From contig NC_081410.1 of NCBI RefSeq assembly GCF_030272615.1, positions 506,618,942-506,682,941 of the forward strand: a stretch of DNA of 64,000 nt. Reading direction: 5' to 3'. Position 1 is the first letter of the stretch. Each line of letters begins with the position of its first letter. The stretch comes from Cryptomeria japonica (taxonomy: Eukaryota; Streptophyta; Pinopsida; Cupressales; Cupressaceae). Below the pieces are notes generated by a model. The model was not told the DNA's origin. It searched no databases and saw only the letters and a list, made by a program, of their open reading frames with translations. The position numbers and the translations under genes were made by a program. Below, piece after piece: positions 1 to 10,582 of this stretch.

Positions 1-1416
1 TTGTGCTTTTCCGGTCATCCACATTACCTGCCCAATTAACATCTGTGAATACTTTTAGAATGAAATCATTGTTGTATGGGTACCACAATCCATAGTCAAC
101 TGTCCCCTTCAAATACCTAAGAATTCGCTTGACTGCAACCAAGTGGGATTCTCTTGGACTTTTATGGAACCTTGCAGTAATGCCAACTGCATGTGCAATA
201 TCCGGTCTGCTATGCACTACATGATGCAACTTACCAATCATTGATTGATATTCCCTATCATCAACCAATGCGGAATCATCCTCTTTTGACAATTTGCAAC
301 CGGTCACCATTGGTGTACCAACTGGTTTGCTATCTTCCATGCCAAAGGTCTTCAACACCTCTTTGACATATTTGGACTGAGTGATAAAGATTCCATTTTT
401 CATCTGTTGGATCTATAGTCCAATGAAGAACTTAATCTCCCCTATGAGTGACATCTCAAACTCTTTCTTCATCTAATCAGCAAACTCATGACTCATCTTG
501 TCATCTCCACCAAAGATAATGTCATCAACAAAAACCTCATAGATCGGGATTTGATCTCCTTCAGACTTCAAGTAGATATTGCTATCTTCACTTGTTCTCT
601 CAAATCCAATCTTCACAAGATGGGAATGTAGGCGCTCATACCATGCCCTAGGTGCTTGCTTTAGACCATATAAGGCTTTATGTAGCCTACATACCATGTC
701 ACTGTCTTCAGATAGGGCAAACCCATCTGGTTGCTCAATATACACCTCCTCTTCAAGTACACCATTTAGGAATGTAGATTTTACATCCATTTGATATACT
801 TTGAACCCTTTAAAAGCTGCATATGCAAGAAGCATACGAACTCCTTCCAATCTAGCTACAGGAGCAAAGGTTTCTCCATAGTCTTCTCCTTCTTCTTGAG
901 CATATCCTTTGCACACCAATCTGGCTTTATTCCTAATCACTGTGCCATCCTCATTCAGCTTGTTTCTGAACACCCATTTGGTGCCAATGACATTTATATG
1001 CTCTGGTCTAGGTACCAAGGACCATGTACCATTTTTCTCTATCTGCTCAAGTTCGTCTTCCATTGCCTTGATCCAATCTTCATCTTTATGAGCCTCTTTG
1101 AATGATTTGGGCTCAAATTCAGAGATCATACATGAGTTTTCTCTGATCTTTCTTCTTGTAAGGATTCCTGCATCCTTATCTCCTATGATCTACTTAGGAT
1201 CATGATTCAGCTTGACATACCAAGGAATGGTCTTCACTGGTTCTTCTTTCTTTTCCTCTTCTTCCTCATCTTCATCAGTATCAGCATTCACCGGTTTAGG
1301 AACACTAATACTAGTACTTGGTTGACTGACAACCAGTTCCCAGAAGGCTGCAACCGGTTCATTTACAGCTTGCTCAGTGTCGGTTTCCTAAGTTTTCTCA
1401 GAGGATTCATCAACTC
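1..1416 (-). pseudogene. copia-1 pol: linker, reverse transcriptase, start of RNase H
   Basis: From high to low coordinate the minus strand first encodes an acidic linker (about 1135-1410) with a few stops. The RT domain follows at 473-1129. It contains the conserved copia segments [43 protein letters not shown] and the catalytic FVDDIIFGG. Positions 1-470 continue, with a break near 470, into the RT thumb (SMIGKLHH-like region) and the RNase H start (FTDVNWAGN, DDRKST) at the window edge. In the family this region synthesises cDNA and removes template RNA. It is broken here by stops and a frameshift, and the RNase H runs off the window. Confidence 0.88.
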
Positions 1417-2588
1417 TTACATGGACCCTCTGCCTTTAACCTTGCATGGTGCATCATTGCCAAAGCGAACTACACCTCCATCATACTCCTGTAAGGATAG
1501 AAACTTGCTCCGGTCACCAGTCATATGGTGAGAACAACCACTGTCAATGATCCACTCATTGGAATTATCAAATCGGGAGACAAGAGCCTTCTTGTCTGAC
1601 ACATCTTCTTTGATAGCAACAAACACCATATCTTCATTTTCTTCATCCTTTGATTCTTCATCTGTGACACCTTCATCAACTGCCACAAAATAGTTTCTCC
1701 GATTTCCTCCTTTGAATTTCTTGAACCTTTCTGGTTTGTCCTTGTTATGGCCATTAGGGCAGTTTATAGCAATATGTCCTATCTGGTTACAAGTAAAACA
1801 TTTCAAAGGTAGCTTACCTTTGTATTTATCGGTTCTTTAGGAAGCTTCTTGGCAAGGAGAGCTTCAAATGCCATCAAAATCTCCTCATCATCCATTTCTC
1901 TGCTCTGTCTAGGTTCACCACTGGTGCTAGCTTCTTTTCCTTTTCTAGATGGTATAGCAGAGGCTTTAAAAGTTGATTCAGTCTTTTAAACACTATCATC
2001 AAAACTATTTAGCTCATAGGCTATCAACTTAGCTATGATGGAATCCAAGGATACCTTAGTCTTGTCTATTGATCTCAGCTTCTGAATAGCAGCAACCCTT
2101 ATTTCATAGACTGGCAATAGGGATCTTAGGACTTTGCTTACCATAGTAGAATCTTCTATTTTACCACCTGCACTCTTGATTTCTCCAACAATTGTTTTGA
2201 TTCTTATTCCATACTACTGGATGGTCTCTCCTTCAACCATCCGCATATCTTCAAACTTCCCTCTCAGGCTTTCTTTCTTAGCCTGTTTTACATGTTCATC
2301 ACCACCATAGATGTTTTCAAGAGCATCCCATACCTCTTTGGGATTTACCTTGTCCTGAACATCAATAAACTTAATGTCAGATAGACTACTAATAAGGGCT
2401 TCCATGACTTGCCCATTTTCTTGTATCTCTCTCTTTTGATCATCAGTGAGAGCACCGGTAGGGACAACATAGACATTCTCAACATAACTCCAGTGTTGAG
2501 CACCCATGCTTCTGATGAATATCTTCATCCTATCTTTCCATTTATTGAAATTCTCCCTGTTAAACTTTGGACCTTCCCTCTTCATCAT
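1417..2588 (-). pseudogene. copia-1 gag and protease, broken
   Basis: The gag N-terminus lies at 2214-2588 (NFNKWKDRMKIFIRSMGAQHW, a DUF4219/UBN2-type copia gag). After a stop near 2214 the frame continues through the rest of gag (VLRSLLPVYEIRV, near 2100) to a zinc knuckle, CFTCNQIGHIAINC (CX2CX4HX4C), near 1760-1800. The protease active site is WIIDSGCSHHMTG near 1520-1550. In the family gag packages RNA and the aspartic protease matures the polyprotein. The frame ends shortly after the protease, at the deletion junction near 1417. The ATG at 2588 is about 55 bases beyond the primer-binding site, which fits a gag start. Confidence 0.87.
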
Positions 2589-2641
2589 TTGAATCGGATC
2601 TTTGCCTCAAGTGGTTAAGCTTACAACACAGAGGACCTAAA

Positions 2642-2655
2642 GTGCTCTGATACCA
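2642..2655 (-). other. copia-1 primer-binding site
   Basis: The plus strand reads gctctgatacca; the minus strand gives TGGTATCAGAGC. This is the standard plant site complementary to the 3' end of initiator methionine tRNA, where minus-strand DNA synthesis starts. It lies two bases inside the LTR end at 2658. Confidence 0.9.
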
Positions 2656-2657
2656 AT

Positions 2658-4219
2658 TGATAATTGAATGATGAATGAATAGTACCAAACCGGTACTGAG
2701 AGGAGGGGGTGAATCAGTACAGACAAAATTCAGTCCAAAACCGGTTTGACAGCAAATACTCCAAATGACTGGCAAACAGTGACACTAGTTGAAACAAAGT
2801 GCAACAGGTAAGACCCAGAACAACTAAAACAATCATAAACTAGTTACTCACTTAGCTTTCCTCTTAGCTCAATACTATAGGACCATTACACCCTCATGCA
2901 TGAACATGTAAACTATCATCAAATCTTCACAATAGTTAGTTCAATATGTTTTATAAACAGGCATAAAACACAGAACCATCATATGCTTAACAGGTAATAA
3001 CAAAGCACCACAAGATAAAAGCATCACATATGACACACATATTTTTCATGTGGAAACCCAATTAGGAAAAACCACGGTGGGGATGAATACCCACAAGCTG
3101 CTTTTTGAACTCTTTAGAAGTCCACTCTATTAGGAGCCTTGTCTGGTTAAAGACATTACAATAGGTTCTGCTAGGAACCGATCTTATTAGGGATCACCTG
3201 GTTAAGGGATGGCTATAATACCTGGTTAAGGGTTAAACCCGGTTAGGGTTACCTTGTTAGAGGATTTTAAGAACTCAATAGCTAAAGGATCTCCAGAGCT
3301 CTATAGCTTCCCAGAACTCAATAACTTCAAGTTACCCTGTTAAAGGATTTGTATCAAGCCAGTTAAGGCTACCCTGTTAAGGGATTTCACAATTGTTGAA
3401 GTGGGTAAAGATCAACAGGAATTATAATGATCTGGTAACAACACTCAATGCTAATGCAGATCCATTTTGGCTCCTCTTCACCTTCTACACATTCACTTGG
3501 CAGGTATCTCTTCTCTCTTTTGGTCTGGCAAGAATCACGTATCACTTCCCTTGGATACACTCATACAACTTTTGCCAACAACTTTAGAAAGGAACACAAC
3601 ATCAACCTTATAGGAAACTGACAGGTCGGTAGCAAAAACCCTAAACCCTAAACCTGTTAGGTTAAGTAATTCAAGCGGTTCAATCTTGACCATTGAATCA
3701 TACTGCATTAAATGCAACAATCTTGAATCGATCTCAAGACATTCTCCATCGTCCATTATCCATCGATTTCATGGCGGCTGATAACCCATCATGCATTATC
3801 ACCATTTGACAAACTTTGCACATTCCCAAGGTGGTTAGGGATAGTCTTCTTCATGCAAGATCCTTCATGCACACAGGGCTTACGTGGCAACACGATCTGT
3901 TCTCCATTATATTGCTAATTCATCACACAAATATCACCGATTGAGTCACGCAGGCTTAAGGTACTCCAACTGGAAACCCTGAGGTGGAAACTACCTACCA
4001 ACCGGTAGTCATACAATGTTTCCATGTGTCGGTTCCCATAACTACATGTCGGTTCACCTTGACATGCCGATTCATCTTGAACAAATATACCACTTCACTC
4101 ATATGTCAGTTCACTCTTCTCACATATCACATATGTCGGTTCACATCATATCACATATTGACATCAATGACAACATACAATATCTTTATGTCCTTATACC
4201 GGTTCACATAATGCCAACA
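2658..4219 (-). repeat. 5' LTR of copia element 1 (about 1.56 kb)
   Basis: In the sense orientation the LTR begins TGTTGGCAT (at 4219) and ends CAATTATCA (at 2658), followed by the primer-binding site. The right boundary is supported because sequence from 4220 onward is paralogous to 6271 onward, while the LTR is absent from that paralogue. It contains two families of short degenerate repeats: GGTTAAGGGAT-like units around 3130-3390 and ATGTCGGTTCAC-like units around 4010-4210. There is no second LTR in the window to measure divergence against. Confidence 0.85.
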
Positions 4220-4868
4220 GGCTATTGGATGGTATTCTTAGTCATTACCTTAGTGAGTTTGATTGACCAACTATTTTGAATGATTTTCACTATTTATTTT
4301 CCATGTGAGTACATTTAAGCATTACTTTCTGGGATGGATTTTAATTTTACATGGTTGTGATGGTTACTGTGGTTATGGGGTCAAACACCTTTGAAGGATT
4401 GCTATAAATATCTTATTTGTCTCAAGTAGCTATTAAGACTTGTATTAATTGTAAATTAATAAATATTTATACTCTTGTTCTTTGTGATCAAAATTACTAT
4501 ATCTCTTAAAATAAATTTTTTTAATGAGAGCTATATGTTAGAAGAATTAATTAATTTAAATTAAACACAGATAATTTATTTTATACCAAAACAGATAATA
4601 ATATATACACGTAATATTGCTACACACTTTCCTCTTGACCAACCTTGTTACTGTTATATAATATAAATGAAGTTATTGCGTAACAATTTCTTACAAACTT
4701 TAGTAGGTTTTGTCAACTAGGTGATGAATATGAACTAACTAGACAGGACAATGGGAAAAACTTACAAAATGCTTTATAGGAGTGCAAAGATGAATCTGAC
4801 AATAATACTACATATGTAATAGCTATACAAAAACACCTATCAAACAAAAATATTTTAAATAGATTTGG
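4220..4868. repeat. duplicated block, copy 1 (3' flank of a P450-like gene)
   Basis: This block matches 6271-6468 and then 6890-7345 at high identity by eye. Examples are the shared runs gtgagtttgattga, ccatgtgagtacatttaagc and gttattgcgtaacaattt. In copy 2 the match stops at the TAA stop of the P450 (7337-7345). In copy 1 it stops at the equivalent ttttaaatag (about 4860-4868), after which unrelated DNA follows. So copy 1 looks like the 3' flank of a P450 copy whose coding part is gone. No ORF is supported inside it. Confidence 0.8.
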
Positions 4869-6270
4869 GAGGCAATGACATCTTCATTGGGTTGGGTCCT
4901 TGCTGATGACACTCTTGATTGCTTCTTTGGGGCCTTGGGTTTTGCGCTTTTTGTAGCTTCTGGGCTATTTTCTCTTAGTGGAGATGATAGTTAAGGTTTT
5001 GTCTCCTGGCCATCCTATGGAGGTCGGCTTGTTTCTTTTTGAGATAAATTTAGGGTTGGTTGGAGATGATGTGTCCTACCATGCTCAGGTTGTCATTTCT
5101 CTCTGTTTCAGTGGTGCCTTTATCTTCTACTTCAAAGGCCATGCTTGAGGTGGAGTTTTGAGAGGTTGAAAATCTCAAGTCTTGTTTCCAAATCTCCCGA
5201 TCTGTTCAAGGAGGATGGTGTTTGTTCTTGTCTCTTGTACATATTTTCTCCTTCTTGTAGGTTGCTTTCTTTGAGGGGATGGCTGAGTGATACGCTACCC
5301 CTGGTGTTATTTGTAGTTCTTTCTCTATGGGTTGTTTTGTATGGTCCTATTTTTTTTGGCCCTTTGGTTGGCTTCCCTTTTATTTTGTGTCTTCTTCCTC
5401 AACATCTTTGGTTCTCTCTAGTTATTTCTATAGAGGTGGCTCTATCTTGTTTAGAGGTGAATATGGATGGTGCTGCAGATGACCTATCTTCTATTGAGGT
5501 GAAGTTCTTTGCTACGGTTGATGATAGGAAATGCTATCGAGGAGCTATTGGTGTGCTATATCTTGGCTATCTGGGGATTTAGATGGGAATTTCTATGGAA
5601 TTATCTCCATTTTTCTCCTATTGAGGCAGATAGAGTGGAGGGTTTGATTTTCTCAATGCTACTCAAGGAGGCCGATGGTGCCCTATTTCGTGGTTGTTTA
5701 GGATCAGAGAATAGTCTTTAATCGTGTTTCTTTCCTTTTTCACCTATTGAGGTGGTGATCTTGGAGGATTTTTTGTGCTCGTCCATGATCATTATGAAAA
5801 TCAAGGTTATGGGAGTCATTCAAAAACTCAATGTTTTTGGTTGTGGGAACCCTGTAAAACCCACTTTCAAGGTTGAGGGAGGCTGGAAAATCTCTATGTT
5901 CTTTGTTTCTCTCAAGGACATGCTGGATGCTAGTAGTTTTCTAGGGCCCAATTTCGCCAGTGTTTGCTCTTGGTTAGGGTTCAACTTTGGGGTTTTTTGT
6001 GGCCAAAAGATTCTATTACAGGTTATGAAAGCTTGGGAAAATCCTTCATGTTGGATGAGGGTGCCTGAAAAAACCCTCGTTCTTTATTTTTTAGGTTTTT
6101 GGTTTGGTAAATAGGACCCTCTGCTTTGACCAACCTATTTTGTAATACCTTTTGGCAAGAATGGTTGCTTTCTTTTATTTCGAGTGATTTACATGACCTT
6201 GATTTTGTGGGTTTTCTTAAACATGATCATTCTAAGTTTTTTTGATCTATTTGTGGGTTTCATTGAACAT
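4869..6270 (+). repeat. unclassified repeat, relative of 36905-38690
   Basis: This GT-rich plus strand has short broken open frames and recurring phrases such as ctattgaggtgg, tagaggtgaat and attgaggtgaag. The same phrases (atggaggtgg, atagaggtgg, ctattgagat) and the same style of tail (caaggtt...gggaa...ccc; gtgaaggtt...gag) occur at 36905-38690. I see no transposase, RT or known domain. It may be a decayed retroelement 3' region or a non-autonomous element. The apparent ORFs at 5145-5582 and 5752-6114 have no recognisable motif and I do not call them genes. Confidence 0.5.
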
Positions 6271-7336
6271 GGCTATTAGATGGCATTCTTAGTCATTTCC
6301 TTAGTGAGTTTGATTGACAAACTGTTTTGAATGATTTCCACTATTTATTTTCCATGTGAGTACATTTAAGCATTAATTTCTGGGATGGATTTTAATTTTC
6401 CATGGTTTTGATGGTTACTGTGGCTATGGGGTCAAACACCTTTGAATATTTTAAGGATTGCTATAAATGTCATAAAATAACTCTACGTATTTGAAGCCTT
6501 TAGGATAAGAAAGTTTAGAATGCACTTAAAATTTAAGAGTGTTTTAGACATGAATAGATATGAATGAAGTGTATGCAGATTCTCTCACCATGGGAATTTT
6601 ACTCGTTGTCATGTATTTTGGTAGTGAGGGTGTAGATATTAGTTGAGGAATTAGTCTGGTTATCTTGACAGTTTCAATGATTGTGATAGTTTTTTTATAT
6701 GGATAAATCTATCTTACTTTGCATTAGGAAAACAAATTTCATTTGGTTCTTGTCATTTAACCATATAAAAAATGAGATGACATAAAAATTAAAAAAAAAA
6801 ATGAAATATATATGGTTTAGGAGCCTAAACATGATATTGCCAACCTTTGCTTTTTTATGACGATAGATATGAAAGCAAACTAAATGATCAGTATTTGTCT
6901 CATGTAGCTATTAAGACTTGCATTAATCGTAAGTTAATACATGTTTATACTCTTGTTCTTTGTGATAAGAATTACTTTATCTCTTAAAATAAATTTCTTT
7001 AACGAGAGCTATATGTTAGAAAAAATAATTAATTTTAATTAAATGTACAGATAATTAATTTTATACCAAAACAGATAATAGTATATACACGTAATACTGC
7101 TACACACTTTACTCTTGAACAACCTTGTTACTTGTTATATAATATAAATGAAGTTATTGCGTAACAATTTCATACAAACTTGAGTAGGTTTTGTCAACTA
7201 AGTGATGAACAATGAACTAACTAGTTAGGACAATGCGAAAAACTTACAAAATGCTTTGCAGGAGTGCAAACATGAATCTGACAATAATACTGCCTATGTA
7301 ATAACTATGCAAAAACACCCATCAGACGACAATCTT
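6271..7336. repeat. duplicated block, copy 2, with about 420 extra bases
   Basis: Copy 2 of the block runs 6271-6468 and resumes at about 6890-7345. Between them, 6469-6889 has no counterpart in copy 1, where the two halves are continuous. This is therefore either an insertion in copy 2 or a deletion in copy 1. The end of copy 2 is the presumptive 3' untranslated region of the P450 pseudogene on the minus strand. The extra segment is AT-rich, with no ORF and no clear terminal repeats. Confidence 0.75.
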
Positions 7337-8933
7337 TTAAATAGGATATTCAGCTGTGAGCCTCCATGAACGGCGGACGAACAGTGGATTCTTTCTTGGA
7401 ACAGTTAATCCAAACTCTTCCTCCACATCCACCTCCCCCTCCACAGTCCAGTCAAAGCAATGAAGTAGCCGAGCAAGTGCCAACTCAATAACAGAAAGAG
7501 CCATAGAAATTCCAGGGCACCCTCTTCTTCCAGTTCCGAATGGCAACAAATCGAAGTCCTGACCTCTGACATCTTTATTACTGCCCATGAATCGGTCGGG
7601 CTTGAACAGATGAGCATCTTTCCAAACGTTTTCATCCCTTCCCATCGCCCACACGTTCACATACAGCCGTGTCTTTGGTGGAACAAAATATCCTCCCACA
7701 CTGCAGCCTTCAATCGACTCGTGTGGAACCAGCAGAGGAGCTGGCGGATGAAATCGAAAAGTTTCTTTCACCACGCATCGCAAGCAGTTGAACTTTCTGA
7801 CGTCACTCTCATTTACACTGCGGTCTCTGCCCACTGTTGATTCCATCTCTTGCTGTGCTCGTGCCAGCATTGCAGGATTCCTCAGCAGCTCAGTCATTGC
7901 CCATTCTATAGTTGTCGACGATGTTTCTATTCCCGCATTTAACATGTCCTGCACAATTTTATTTAGTTTCTTTGAGCGAATACACATTTTCAATGGTGAC
8001 AGTTCAAACTTATTCTAAAACTTACCACGATGATTGCTTTGATGTTGACCCGTGAGACTGTTTGGTCCTCAGTCTCGGCCATGTCGAGCAGTACGTCTAC
8101 CATGTCTCTAACGCTATCTTCTTTCTTCAATTTTCCTTCCCCCATTCTACGATGAATGTGGTCATCGATTACGTTCTCAGCAAATTCATCCAATATTTTG
8201 TGAACAGCCTGCATGCGACTACGGATTCCGTTAAAGTCGAGCCAGTCGAGGTAAGGAACGAAATCACCAAAACAAAATGCACCGGCCACACCAAACGTCT
8301 CCTCGACCATTTGTTTGAAGCCATGCCCTCCACTCAAGTCGTTGTCGGAGTAAGTCCTGCTGGCAAACATTCTGCAGGTAATATTTTGTGTGAGTGAGGA
8401 GAGGCTTTTCTTCACATCCACTCACTGCACTCCTTGACCGCTTTCCTGCCAGATGGAGGCGATCATGGCAGACACTTCTTCCTCTCTAACGAATCTGAAA
8501 GAATCGATTCTCTTCACTGTGAGCACCTCCACCGTCAACAGTTTTCTCATGTCCCTCCAGTAGCTCCATAAGGGCCGAAAGCCACGTCTTTATGATCATA
8601 GCCTACCTATTTCCCCACTTCACAGTTTGGTCTGCTTGCAAAGGCCAAATTATGCGTTTTGAGAAATTCTTTTGCCATGGCTGCAGAAGACACCACAACA
8701 GTGGGGACGGAACCCAAACGGAGAAACATAATGGATCCGTATCTCCTTGCCAGCGCCGTAAGAGACTGATGAGGAAGGTTTCCCAAGAGATGGAGACTTC
8801 CTATGACAGGCCATGGAAGTGGTCCAGGAGGCAGTTTCAGTCTGCTACCATCCCTCCCCAGCTTATAGAGGAAGCAGCAGAAGAGGAAGAAAACCCCAAG
8901 GCCAATAGTGACGGCCTCTTTGAGGGATTCCAT
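7337..8933 (-). pseudogene. cytochrome P450 (CYP71 clan) pseudogene, two exons
   Basis: Intact microsomal P450s of this clan use heme to hydroxylate small metabolites at the endoplasmic reticulum. Exon 1 is 8026-8933, starting at an ATG with an in-frame upstream stop. It encodes a hydrophobic anchor (about residues 7-25), the proline-rich hinge LPPGPLPWPVIGSLHLLG, and the segments up to the I helix. A 77-bp GT-AG phase-0 intron (7949-8025) falls in the I helix. Exon 2 (7337-7948) has AGIETSSTTIEW, the ExxR motif KETFRFHPPAP, FKPDRF and the heme loop FGTGRRGCPG. Lesions in exon 1 are a TAG ending the 8933-8607 frame, a missing base near 8560 within the WR motif region, and a TGA at 8422-8424. 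Exon 2 is clean. Full length would be near 500 codons, as usual. The exact subfamily cannot be told by eye; a gymnosperm CYP750- or CYP736-like type is possible. Confidence 0.92.
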
Positions 8934-9162
8934 GCTACAGAGAAAAGGAAAAGCTGCAAGGCTGCAATGAATGGAAACCCAGAGGCCAACGCTTATAACA
9001 GTTGCTCAGTAACAATAAAATATCAGTACACTGTGACGTGAAGATTCATTCCAGAAAACTTGGAGTGCTCGTACACCATACGACATTGAGGTTATATGAG
9101 CGTCACGCGTGCATCATGGGACTGGCAAATTCAAACGTTCCGAGTTTCAACTACACCGCAAA
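8934..9162 (-). other. 5' flank of the P450 pseudogene
   Basis: Upstream of the ATG the frame is open for a short distance without another methionine and then meets TGA. On the minus strand there are weak TATA-like runs (ttataagc near 8993-9000; tattttattg near 9010-9020), but no clear core promoter. Plus-strand open frames here are antisense shadows. Confidence 0.4.
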
Positions 9163-9376
9163 GGAAACGTCTACGGAGCCACCTAAATTCATTTGTTACG
9201 AAGGAGACATTTAGCTGTTTTTGTAACACTCTCCTTGTACACCCACCATATGTTTTAGGTAGCTGGATAGCTGCTACGGAAACTTCTAAATGCATTTGTT
9301 CCGAAGGAGACATTTAGCTACTTTTCGAACACTCTTTTTATACACCATATGTCTTTGGCGGCTAGATAGCTGCTAC
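9163..9376. repeat. two-copy tandem repeat upstream of the P450
   Basis: Unit 1 (9163-9277, 115 bp) and unit 2 (9278-9376, 99 bp) share ggaaac.tctaa, catttgtt.cgaaggagac, atttagct, aacactct, ccatatgt and agatagctgctac. The units differ by small deletions and scattered substitutions. They lie 230-440 bp upstream of the P450 start codon, where promoter elements would be expected, but no known regulatory motif is certain. Confidence 0.8.
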
Positions 9377-9384
9377 CTTTAATT

Positions 9385-9640
9385 GCACTTGTTGGAGGCT
9401 TGAGAGATTAAAAGAGGTCCTTCAAATCTACAATTACACATATAATTGTAATAGTAATTAAATATCACAATAACCTAATATCAAGAATGAAAAAAAAACA
9501 TACATATATATAGATAGTTAATTAAACATTTCTAATCAAGAATAAAAAATAATATATGTTCAAGACAACCTGTCATTTACTTGAAGATCTAATAACTCAC
9601 CTTAAAAACTTTTTAGATACATCTAATAGCATGTACACCA
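9385..9640 (-). repeat. interspersed repeat copy A (inverted relative to 40340-40600)
   Basis: The reverse complement of this segment aligns through most of its length with 40340-40600. Shared runs include atctaaaaagttt, caagtaaatgaca, gttgtcttga, attattttttattcttga and gtgatatttaattac. No ORF, LTR ends or terminal inverted repeats are obvious, so the family is unclassified. Confidence 0.75.
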
Positions 9641-10343
9641 GAAGGGATGCAAGGATCACACCGATAGAAAAATATTTCTTAGTTAATATGTGAGAAAGTA
9701 CAATTCGATTTGTGCATGTAAGACATTATTTTAGATAGAAATGTTTGCACACGAATATTTACATAAAGGATTAAATGTACCAAACATGACTTTGCATTGT
9801 GATAGAGGTTCCCTAGACATATATAAATGCATGACCTTGTTTCATATTAAAAAATAATTATTGAAGACATTTGTTATATTTAACATACAAAATTTGATTT
9901 TAAAGCCAAATTACAATTATCAAACATGATATATATTTAATTATGTTAAAGTTTGATAACAAACTTTGTCTAAATCTACGTTCATTTCAACTTGACATCT
10001 AATAAATCTAATAAATGTGTTGTATGGTGTATTCTTTTAACCCACTATTAGCATAGATTCTCACATTAAAAAATGCTTAACAAAGAATTAATTTGCATTT
10101 GTTATACTAATTATAACCTATATATAATAAAAATAATTTCAATAATACATTTAGGAGCAACTTCTTTGTTTAACCATTGATTTGTCTTTCTTGCTACAAA
10201 TGGTATTGCCTTGTCAAATATTGTTGACAATCAAAACTACAATGAATGGACCCAACTATAATATCCACTACAAAATCACCCATCATTTTAATCAATGTTT
10301 AAACCAAAAATAAAAGAAAATAATCATTATAATGGAAGCTTCT
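9641..10343. other. AT-rich intergenic DNA
   Basis: No coding potential, RNA gene or repeat structure is convincing in this stretch. It ends at the copia-2 target site cttct (10339-10343). Confidence 0.6.
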
Positions 10344-10531
10344 TGAAAGGAAATACAAGAGCAAGAAAATTAAAAAATAATTCCAAGTAAGTATGTTGAT
10401 TGAAGTAATGTTACTAAAGTAGAGAGCAACTTGAGAGCAATCACCCAAAACTTGAAGATGAGACACAAGAGCTTTTGAAAGGGCAAAAGCAACGAAAAAC
10501 CCCTTATGTATTATTAATGAACGAAAATCCT

Positions 10532-10582
<51 letters not shown>

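Larger units (their letters stand above)
1..4219 (-). mobile_element. Ty1/copia retrotransposon 1, cut by the window edge, integrase missing
   Basis: The element reads on the minus strand: LTR (2658-4219), primer-binding site, gag, protease, then reverse transcriptase and the start of RNase H at position 1. Its other LTR lies outside the window. Domain order is that of Ty1/copia, but the integrase domain is absent. Many in-frame stops and frameshifts show it is inactive. The base run after the LTR (ggcta at 4220-4224) is the expected target duplication, but its partner is outside the window. The paralogous sequence at 6271 carries the same five bases without an insertion, which supports the LTR boundary. 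Confidence 0.9.

Noticed and set aside
5145-5721. Open frames with hydrophobic residues in the unclassified repeat
   Set aside because: T-rich composition gives Leu/Phe/Val runs; no start context, domain or conservation with the relative at 36905-38690 could be shown.
8592-9041. 149-codon plus-strand open frame over the P450 first exon
   Set aside because: It is antisense to the P450 reading frame and has no motif; the minus strand carries all the family motifs.
10532-10580. GA repeat as a regulatory element
   Set aside because: Simple microsatellite inside an LTR; it differs in length between the two LTRs, as slippage predicts.
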